Shown piece by piece: positions 58,075 to 64,000 of a stretch of DNA of 64,000 nucleotides. The stretch's first letter is position 1. Each line of letters opens with the position of its first letter. The position numbers were made by a program, and so were the translations under genes. The notes below the pieces were generated by a model. That model saw nothing but the letters and a program-made list of their open reading frames with translations. It did not search any database and was not told the DNA's origin. This DNA is from Urbifossiella sp046350095 (GTDB lineage Bacteria; Planctomycetota; Planctomycetia; Gemmatales; Gemmataceae): assembly GCA_046350095.1 (NCBI GenBank), contig JAXMBA010000002.1, positions 2,289,019 to 2,353,018 of the forward strand. The letters are read 5' to 3'.

Positions 58075-60309
58075 ATGCTGCGTCGCACGCTGTTGTGGGG
58101 GCTGCCGCTGGCCGGCGCCGTGGGGGCCGCCCTTGCCGACCGCTGGCTCGCCAACACCGCACTCGCGGACGGCAAGCAAGAGCTGAAGCCTGCGGTGACG
58201 CTGCCGATCAGCCGCGTCGTGCTGTTCAACAGCGGCGTCGGCTACTTCAGCCGCTCCGGCGAGGTGGACGGCGACGCCCGCGTCGACCTCACCTTCCAGG
58301 AAGCGGACATTAACGACCTGATCAAGTCGATGGTCCTGGAAGACTTCAGCGGCGGCCGCGTCGCCGCGGTGAGCTACGACAGCCGCGAGCCGATTGCCCG
58401 CACCCTGGCCAGCTTCTCCATCAACCTCAACGGCGACACCACGTTCGCCGGCATCCTGCAACAGGCCCGCGGCGAGCGGGTCGACGTGACGACCAACCCG
58501 ACGGCGCAGAACCAGCCGGGCAAGTCAACCGGTTCCATCGTCGGCGTCGAGCCACAGGCGGGCCCGAACGGCGTGCCGGTGTCGGTGCTGAACCTGTGGT
58601 GCGCCGAGGGCATGCGCGCCATCAAGCTGACGGAGGTGCAGCAGCTGCGGTTCCTGAACCCGGTCATCGAGAGCGAGTTCCGCCGCGCGCTCGAAGTGCT
58701 GGCGCTGAACCACGACGCCGCGAAGAAGGCGGTGAGCCTCCACTTCGCCGGCGACGGCAAGCGGCGCGTGCAGGTCGGCTACGTCGTCGAGGCGCCGGTC
58801 TGGAAGACCAGCTACCGCCTCGTGCTCGACGCCGAGGGGAAGGGCGGCAAGCCGTACCTCCAGGGCTGGGCGGTCGTGGAGAATCCCACGGACGAGGACT
58901 GGGGCGGGGTGCGGATGGCGCTCATCAGCGGGCGGCCGATCAGCTTCAAAATGGACCTGTACAACCCGCTTTACGTCCCGCGCCCGACCGTGGAGCCGGA
59001 GCTGTTCGCGTCGCTGCGGCCGCCCACCTACGACGGCGGCTTCGCCCGCCGCGGGCAGGGTGTTCCGCCGGACGCGAAGGAAGCGTTCCAGCTCGGGGCG
59101 ATGAACGCGGCCGAGGCGGCGCCGGTGTTCGCCCGGCAGAAGGCCGGAGCTGGTACCGCCCCGGCCTCGGGGAAGGACGCCGCCGCGCGGCCCGGCGAGC
59201 TCTCCTACGCCCCGCCGGCACTCGGTATGGCCGTGCGCGGTACGGTCGCCCCGAACGACTTCGACGGCGACGGGGCGAGGCGCATCAACCGCGAGCTGGC
59301 GGCCCGGCTCGGCACCGCGGCCGTCGGCAGTGCGGCCACGGCCGGCAAGCTCGGCGACTTCTTCCAGTACGCCATCGACCACCCGGTGTCGCTCGCGCGG
59401 CAGAAGAGCGCCCTGCTGCCGATCGTCGGGAAGGACGTCGAAGCCGCGCGCGTCAGCATCTACAACCCGGGCGTGCAGCCGAAGCACCCGCTGCTGGGGC
59501 TGCGGTTCAAGAACACTTCCGGCGTGCACCTGTCGCAGGGCCCGATCACGGTCTTCGAGGGGAGCACGTACGCCGGCGACACGCGCGTTCTCGACGTGCA
59601 GCCGGGCGAGGAGCGGCTCGTCTCCTACGCCATCGACCTCGGCAGCGAGGTCGACCCGCAGACCGGCCCGGGGTCGGGACGGATCACGAGCGTGAAGGCG
59701 AACAAGGGGGTCGTGACGACGGTGACGAAGGTGCGGGAGGAGAAGAAGTACCGCGTCGCCAACCGCAGCCAGACCGACCGCACGCTCGTGATCGAGCACC
59801 CGAACCGTACCAACCAGCAGTTCAAGCTCGTGGACACGCCGGCGCCGGTCGAGGACACGAAGGACGTGTACCGCTTCCAGCTGGCGGTGAAGGCCGGCGA
59901 GGAGAAGACGTTCGTGGTGACCGAGGAGCGCGACGTGTCCACGCAGGTGGCGCTGTCGAACAACCCGGACGGGCAGATCCGCTACTTCCTGAGCCTGACC
60001 GAAGCGCCGCCGGCGCTGAAGGCGAAGCTGACGGAGGCGCTGAAGCTCAAGGCCGCGTGGGACGGCCAGCTGCGCGACTTGAACCAGGTGAAGGCCGACC
60101 TGGCGCGGGTGGCCACCGACCAGGACCGCATCCGCAAGAACCTGGCGGCGACCCCGCGGGAGGCCGAGGTGTACCAGACGTACCTGCGCCGGCTGGCCGA
60201 GCAGGAGCGCGAGATCGACACGCTCACGGCCCGCGAGAAGACGCTGATGGCGGCGGAGTTCGCGGCCCGGAAGGCGTTCGAAGACTTCCTGGCGAACCTG
60301 AACGACTGA
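58075..60309 (+). CDS. DUF4139 family protein
   Basis: 744 residues with a hydrophobic N-terminus (LLWGLPLAGAVGAALA) that may be a signal or anchor. ISRVVLFNSGVGYFSRSGEV, LIKSMVLEDFSGGRVAAVSY and APVWKTSYRLVL belong to the DUF4139 family, and VENPTDEDWGGVRMALISGR is a typical beta-rich part. The C-terminus is a long coiled-coil-like segment (RLAEQEREIDTLTAREKTL). Family members are often exported and of unknown function. It lies 36 bp from the DUF1549 gene and probably shares its transcript. Confidence 0.9.
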   Translation: MLRRTLLWGLPLAGAVGAALADRWLANTALADGKQELKPAVTLPISRVVLFNSGVGYFSRSGEVDGDARVDLTFQEADINDLIKSMVLEDFSGGRVAAVSYDSREPIARTLASFSINLNGDTTFAGILQQARGERVDVTTNPTAQNQPGKSTGSIVGVEPQAGPNGVPVSVLNLWCAEGMRAIKLTEVQQLRFLNPVIESEFRRALEVLALNHDAAKKAVSLHFAGDGKRRVQVGYVVEAPVWKTSYRLVLDAEGKGGKPYLQGWAVVENPTDEDWGGVRMALISGRPISFKMDLYNPLYVPRPTVEPELFASLRPPTYDGGFARRGQGVPPDAKEAFQLGAMNAAEAAPVFARQKAGAGTAPASGKDAAARPGELSYAPPALGMAVRGTVAPNDFDGDGARRINRELAARLGTAAVGSAATAGKLGDFFQYAIDHPVSLARQKSALLPIVGKDVEAARVSIYNPGVQPKHPLLGLRFKNTSGVHLSQGPITVFEGSTYAGDTRVLDVQPGEERLVSYAIDLGSEVDPQTGPGSGRITSVKANKGVVTTVTKVREEKKYRVANRSQTDRTLVIEHPNRTNQQFKLVDTPAPVEDTKDVYRFQLAVKAGEEKTFVVTEERDVSTQVALSNNPDGQIRYFLSLTEAPPALKAKLTEALKLKAAWDGQLRDLNQVKADLARVATDQDRIRKNLAATPREAEVYQTYLRRLAEQEREIDTLTAREKTLMAAEFAARKAFEDFLANLND

Positions 60310-60377
60310 GCGGGCGTGCTCGCCCTCGCTCCGCCACTCGCCGGCGAAGTGAGGGAGGGCACTCGGCCCGACGGGAG

Positions 60378-60860
60378 TCACCCCGTCGATTCCATGTCCG
60401 CGGGGCGGGTCCGCGGGAACAGCAGCGTCATTTCGGCCGCCATCCGGGCGCCGAGCCGGTCCCGCTCGGCCGCGTCGGCCAGCCGCGACCGGGTGTAGTC
60501 CATCACGTGCCGGGCCACCCGCTCGCGGTCGGACGCCACGTCCGGGTACATCTGCCGCAACCCGTGCGCCGTCCGCGGCTGCATGGCCAGCATCCCCTCG
60601 AACTGGTCGGTCGCGTCCGCGAGCGACAGGCGGCCGGCGATCAGCTCGTCGACGAGCCGGTCCTTGCTCCGAATCTGACCCTGCAGGTCGGCAATCTCGC
60701 CGTCGAGCCGGGCCTGGGTGCGGAGATTCGCGGCCATCTGGCTGCGGACGGCGGGTACGTTCCAGGCGTCCAGGCCGGCGGCGGCCAGCCAGCCGGGGAG
60801 CCACGGGCCGAGGGCCGCCACCGCGGCGCCCGCGGCCGCCCACTTCGTGCGTCGTCGCAT
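60378..60860 (-). CDS. Membrane-anchored helical hypothetical protein
   Basis: 160 residues: an N-terminal hydrophobic segment (WAAAGAAVAALGPWLPGWLA) after an Arg/Lys cluster, then a charged, largely helical region (ANLRTQARLDGEIADLQGQI, KDRLVDELIAGRLSLADATD). No family recognised. It resembles short anchored coiled-coil proteins. It lies 68 bp from the DUF4139 gene, convergent. Confidence 0.72.
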   Translation of the reverse strand: MRRRTKWAAAGAAVAALGPWLPGWLAAAGLDAWNVPAVRSQMAANLRTQARLDGEIADLQGQIRSKDRLVDELIAGRLSLADATDQFEGMLAMQPRTAHGLRQMYPDVASDRERVARHVMDYTRSRLADAAERDRLGARMAAEMTLLFPRTRPADMESTG

Positions 60861-60932
60861 GTCGTCCGTTCCGGGGAGAAATCGGGGTCGCTACCCGGTG
60901 TTCGCCGGCCGCGGCGGGTTCTTGTCCCGCGG

Positions 60933-62126
60933 TCAACTACTACTTGCCGCTCGCCGGCCGGCTGGTCGGGCGCCGGGCGAATTTTCCCGCGCCGGACCGG
61001 GCGGCCCCGCCCCCCGTTCGGCGCGAATCCGCTCGAAACACCGCAGCGCCTCCCCGATCACCTCGTCGGTGTTGAAGTACCGGTACTGCGCCAGCCGGCC
61101 GCAGAAGTAGACGCCGTGCCGCGCCTTCTCCAACTCCGCCTGTGCGGCGTATTCCGCGTAAAGCGCCCGGTTCTCGGCCCGCGGGACGGGGTAGAACGGG
61201 TCGCCGGTCGCGCTCGGCGTCTCGTAGCTCACCACCGTGTGCGCGTGCCGCTGACCCGTGACGTGTTTGATCTCCACCGAGCGGGTGTACGCGAAGTCGT
61301 TCGGGTAGTTCACCTGCACGCACGGCTGGGCGTACTCCACCGGCTTCGCCACGAAGTCGAACCGCAGCGACCGGTACGGCAGCCGGCCGAGGCGGTGGCC
61401 GAAGTACTCGTCGATCGCGCCGGTGTACACCGTCGCCCGCCGCGGGCGGATCAGCGTCCGCACCTCGTCGTACTTGCAGCCGAGCAGCACGCGGATGCGG
61501 CGGTGCTTCAGCATGGCGCGGAACAGTGCCGTGAACCCGCGCGCCGGCATCACCTGAAACTTGTGATCGACGTAGCGTGCGTCGCGGGTCAGTCGGACCG
61601 GAATACGGCCGCACACGCCGGGGTCGAGCGCCGCGGCGGGCACGCCCCACTGTTTCCGCGTGTAGCCGCGGTAGAAGGCGTCGTACAACTCCGGGCCGAC
61701 GCGGCTCAACACCTGCTCCTCGGAGTTGGCCGGCGTCGGGATGTCGTGCCGCTTCCGCGCCAGCAGCTCGGCCGCTGTCTCGGGCGTGAGCGACTTGCCG
61801 AAGAAGGCTTCGAGCGTGGTCAGGTTGATCGGGAACGGCAGCAGCTGCCCGCGGACCAGGCTGCGGACTTCGTAGTTTGCTTCGTGCCAGTCGGTGAACC
61901 GCGACAGGTACTTGAGCAGCGATTCGTCGTTCGTGCGGAAGTAGTGCGGGCCGTAGTTGTGGACGAGCACGCCGGACGGGTGCGTGGAGTCGTGGCAGTT
62001 GCCGGCGACGTGCGGGCGCTGGTCGATCACCAGCACCTTCCAGCCGAGGACTGCGGCGGCGCGCTCGGCGACCACGCTGCCGGCCGGGCCGGCCCCGCAC
62101 ACAAGCACGTCCACGTCGTCCAACAT
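60933..62126 (-). CDS. glf: UDP-galactopyranose mutase
   Basis: Interconverts UDP-galactopyranose and UDP-galactofuranose with reduced FAD. 397 residues: FAD motif LVCGAGPAGSVVAERAA, DQRPHVAGNCHD, NYGPHYFRTNDESLLKYLSR and QLLPFPINLTTLEAFFGKSL, then AFYRGYTRKQWGVP and VYFCGRLAQYRYFNTDEVIG. The catalytic arginines in RGYTRKQW and GRLAQYRYFN are visible. The enzyme supplies galactofuranose for surface glycans. The start ATG 62126 was chosen; the open frame runs far upstream without meaning. The C-terminus is a Pro/Arg/Ala tail. Confidence 0.95.
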   Translation of the reverse strand: MLDDVDVLVCGAGPAGSVVAERAAAVLGWKVLVIDQRPHVAGNCHDSTHPSGVLVHNYGPHYFRTNDESLLKYLSRFTDWHEANYEVRSLVRGQLLPFPINLTTLEAFFGKSLTPETAAELLARKRHDIPTPANSEEQVLSRVGPELYDAFYRGYTRKQWGVPAAALDPGVCGRIPVRLTRDARYVDHKFQVMPARGFTALFRAMLKHRRIRVLLGCKYDEVRTLIRPRRATVYTGAIDEYFGHRLGRLPYRSLRFDFVAKPVEYAQPCVQVNYPNDFAYTRSVEIKHVTGQRHAHTVVSYETPSATGDPFYPVPRAENRALYAEYAAQAELEKARHGVYFCGRLAQYRYFNTDEVIGEALRCFERIRAERGAGPPGPARENSPGARPAGRRAASSS

Positions 62127-62309
62127 CGCGGGAGGGTACGCCGGTGGCGCGGATGCCGTCAACCCCGTTGGGACAGGCGTCTCGCCGGTCCCAACGGACG
62201 AAACCGCGGAATGAGTTCGTCGTGAAATCGCCTCACCCGGCCGGCGTCGGTACCTATGATGGGGCAAGCCCTCATCGCATGTCAGCCGGCTCCCCGGTCG
62301 GTGTCCCCC

Positions 62310-63200
62310 ATGCCGTCGCGCCCGATCACGCTCGCCATCGTGTCGTTCTGGCTCGCCACCGTGGGCTGGGTCGGCTACCGCGACGTGTGGCCGCGGCTCG
62401 TCGCGGCCGGGCCGCCGCCTATCGCCATCGACCTCGGCGACGAGGCCAGCCAGCTGGTGCCGGTGCGGTGGAACGTGTACCGCGGCGACCAGCGCGTCGG
62501 CCGCCTCACCACCCGCATGACCTACCTCGATGCCGACGACACGTTCCGCCTCACCCACCAGTACACGAACCTGATCTTCGACATCGACCGCGTCCGCGTG
62601 GTCTTCCCCGAGGTGACGCTGAGCACGCGCGTCACCCGGTCCGGGGCACTGCGCGAGCAGAGCATGAAGGGCCGGATGCTGGTGCAACTCGGCAACGGGG
62701 CCGAGGCGCTGACCGTGGCCGAGGCCCGCGCCGCGGTCGAGGGCGAGGCGCGAGACGGCGTCTTCCATAGCCGGTGCGACATCGACTCGCCGCTGCTGAA
62801 GGCGAAGCAGGAGCTCGAACCCGTGCCCGTGCCCGACGGCCACGCCCTCAGTCCGCTGCAACCGGTCGGGCGGATCGCCAACGTGCGGGCCGGCCAGCGC
62901 TGGGTCGTTCACGAGGTGAACCCGCTGCGCGACGCGATGGCCTCGCTGCTGAAGGGGTTCGTCGGCAAGCAGGGCGTCGCCGTGCCGGACGCGAAGCGGG
63001 ATTCGTACGTCGCCACCGTCGGCGACGCGCCGGAGCCGCTGGCGTGGGGCAAGGACAAGGCCGCGGTTCCGTGCTGGGTGATCGACTACCGCAGCGACAC
63101 CGGCCGGGTGCGGACGTGGGTGCGCGTGGACGACGGCCGGGTGCTGCGCCAGGAGGCCACGCGCGACGGCGAATCGATCGCGCTGGAACGAGACGAATAA
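62310..63200 (+). CDS. Membrane-anchored hypothetical protein upstream of an ABC ATPase
   Basis: 296 residues with one N-terminal membrane segment (ITLAIVSFWLATVGWVGY) and a beta-rich soluble part (VPVRWNVYRGDQRVGRLTTR, LIFDIDRVRVVFPEVTL, AVPCWVIDYRSDTGRVRTWV). It starts at ATG 62310; an alternative ATG at 62256 adds 18 residues before the membrane segment. The gene precedes the ABC ATPase by 27 bp and may belong to the transport system as an accessory. No family is recognised. Confidence 0.8.
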   Translation: MPSRPITLAIVSFWLATVGWVGYRDVWPRLVAAGPPPIAIDLGDEASQLVPVRWNVYRGDQRVGRLTTRMTYLDADDTFRLTHQYTNLIFDIDRVRVVFPEVTLSTRVTRSGALREQSMKGRMLVQLGNGAEALTVAEARAAVEGEARDGVFHSRCDIDSPLLKAKQELEPVPVPDGHALSPLQPVGRIANVRAGQRWVVHEVNPLRDAMASLLKGFVGKQGVAVPDAKRDSYVATVGDAPEPLAWGKDKAAVPCWVIDYRSDTGRVRTWVRVDDGRVLRQEATRDGESIALERDE

Positions 63201-63227
63201 CGCGGGCGCCGGACCGAAGGAGCCGAC

Positions 63228-63986
63228 ATGATCGAGATCACGACCGTCACCAAGCGGTACGGCCCGAAGGTGGCGGTGAAGGACCTGTCGCTGAGCGTCC
63301 CGGCCGGCGAGCTGTTCGCCTTCCTCGGGCCGAACGGCGCCGGCAAGACGACCACCATCAAGATGCTGTGCGGCCTCCTCTTCCCCACCACGGGGAGCGT
63401 CCGCGTCGGCGGGTTCGACCTGATGACGGAGGGCGACCAGGCCCGCGCCCTCATCAGCTACGTGCCGGACCAGCCGTTCCTGTACGACAAGCTGACCGGC
63501 CGCGAGTTCCTTCAGTTCACCGCCGACCTGTACGGGATGCCGGCGGCGAAGGCCCGCGACAAGATGGCCGAGGTGATCGACCTGTTCCACCTCGACGACT
63601 TCGTGGACGACCTGACCGAGCGCTACTCCCACGGCATGCGGCAGCGCACCGTCTTCGCCGCGGCGCTCGTCCACGAGCCGAAGCTGCTGATCGCCGACGA
63701 GCCGACGGTGGGCCTCGACCCCAAAAGCGTGCGCGAGCTGAAGACGCTGCTCCGCCGGCTCGCGGCGGGCGGGACAATCGTATTCCTCTCGACGCACACG
63801 CTGGACATCGCGGAGGAGCTGGCCGACCGCATCGGCATTATCGACCACGGCCGGCTGCTCGGCTGCGGCACGCTCGCCGACCTGCGGAAGCACGCCGCGG
63901 TGGACGGGAACCTGGAAGACCTGTTTCTGGCGATCACCGAGGAGGCGGGGCGCGAGGCGGCGACCGTTACAAGTGGGGGTGGGTGA
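63228..63986 (+). CDS. ABC-2-type transporter ATP-binding protein
   Basis: 252 residues with the complete ATPase signature: Walker A GPNGAGKTT (34-42), Q-loop region near SYVPDQPFLYDKLTG, the signature YSHGMRQR, Walker B LLIADEPTVGLD, and the H-loop FLSTHTLDIAEELAD. This belongs to the DrrA/CcmA-like ABC-2 ATPases. No permease gene lies between its stop and the window's end. The upstream membrane-anchored gene may be a partner. Confidence 0.95.
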   Translation: MIEITTVTKRYGPKVAVKDLSLSVPAGELFAFLGPNGAGKTTTIKMLCGLLFPTTGSVRVGGFDLMTEGDQARALISYVPDQPFLYDKLTGREFLQFTADLYGMPAAKARDKMAEVIDLFHLDDFVDDLTERYSHGMRQRTVFAAALVHEPKLLIADEPTVGLDPKSVRELKTLLRRLAAGGTIVFLSTHTLDIAEELADRIGIIDHGRLLGCGTLADLRKHAAVDGNLEDLFLAITEEAGREAATVTSGGG

Positions 63987-63990
63987 TTGG

Positions 63991-64000
63991 GTTTTCACCC
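63991..64000. repeat. Possible start of a second nested palindrome, cut by the window edge
   Basis: The last ten bases (63991-64000) equal the first ten bases of the 213-bp element at 50238. Both lie directly after a plus-strand gene (4 bp after the ABC ATPase stop here, 10 bp after ispH there). Ten bases alone are weak evidence. Confidence 0.4.

Noticed and set aside
62127..63998. A long N-terminal extension of glf toward the window's end on the minus strand
   Set aside because: The extension is antisense to the ABC ATPase and the membrane-anchored gene. The FAD motif begins right after ATG 62126, so the true protein starts there.

Overview
The window reads as chromosomal DNA from a planctomycete of the family Gemmataceae (Gemmata/Urbifossiella-like). 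The reasons are very high GC, four DUF1559 prepilin-like proteins, a DUF1501 protein, a DUF1549/DUF1553 cytochrome-like protein, a PVC-type CxxCH heme protein with HEAT-like repeats, ECF sigma factors with long C-terminal extensions, and a small-paralog family typical of Gemmata. The genus is an inference. About 62 protein genes are annotated. I saw no rRNA, tRNA, CRISPR array, IS element or prophage.

Layout. 0-5.5 kb: a secreted TIM-barrel protein, a small HTH-like protein, upp, a c-di-GMP-I (GEMM) riboswitch-like element on the minus strand with no gene downstream, a SirB1/transglutaminase-like protein, an integral membrane glycosyltransferase-like protein and an orphan ORF. 5.5-8.1 kb: a tight set of lipB-like, lipA, a stand-alone lipoyl-type domain without any lysine, and tmk. 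8.1-16.3 kb: oxidoreductases, a Uma2-like remnant, glgC, a Gfo/Idh/MocA protein, a gamma-carbonic-anhydrase-like protein, a metallophosphoesterase and a protoglobin divergent from an Rrf2 regulator. 16.4-22.7 kb: mixed secreted and cytosolic proteins including DUF1501, a PPC-domain protein, a degenerate M24 protein, a single-domain response regulator and an SDR.

22.7-28.7 kb (minus strand): four consecutive modules, each a DUF1559 prepilin-like protein followed within 12-39 bp by a small lipoprotein. 29-32.7 kb: a zinc-ribbon/CBS protein and the two subunits of a 2-oxoacid:ferredoxin oxidoreductase. 33-43.3 kb: a lactonase, an MtfA-like peptidase with SEC-C tail, two divergent ECF sigma factors (one fused to a beta-propeller, the other to a DUF1559-like domain), argC, an amidase and an RluA-type pseudouridine synthase. 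43.3-50.2 kb: a D-glutamate-cyclase-like pair, a HAD phosphatase, a BaiN-type flavoprotein, a PQQ-type sugar dehydrogenase-like protein and ispH. 50.5-64 kb: a Gemmataceae paralog, Gfo/Idh/MocA plus PVC heme protein, a P-loop kinase, a DUF1549/DUF1553 protein, a DUF4139 protein, glf, and a membrane-anchored protein followed by an ABC ATPase.

The intergenic spaces are rich in long palindromes of several sequence families, and their paired arms match each other better than the copies match one another. The most interesting leads are the orphan GEMM element, the lysine-free lipoyl-type domain beside an atypical LipB, the repeated DUF1559-lipoprotein modules together with a sigma factor carrying the same domain, the protoglobin/Rrf2 pair with an inverted repeat, and the palindromes. 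All family names come from reading translated sequences and recognising motifs; no database search was run.
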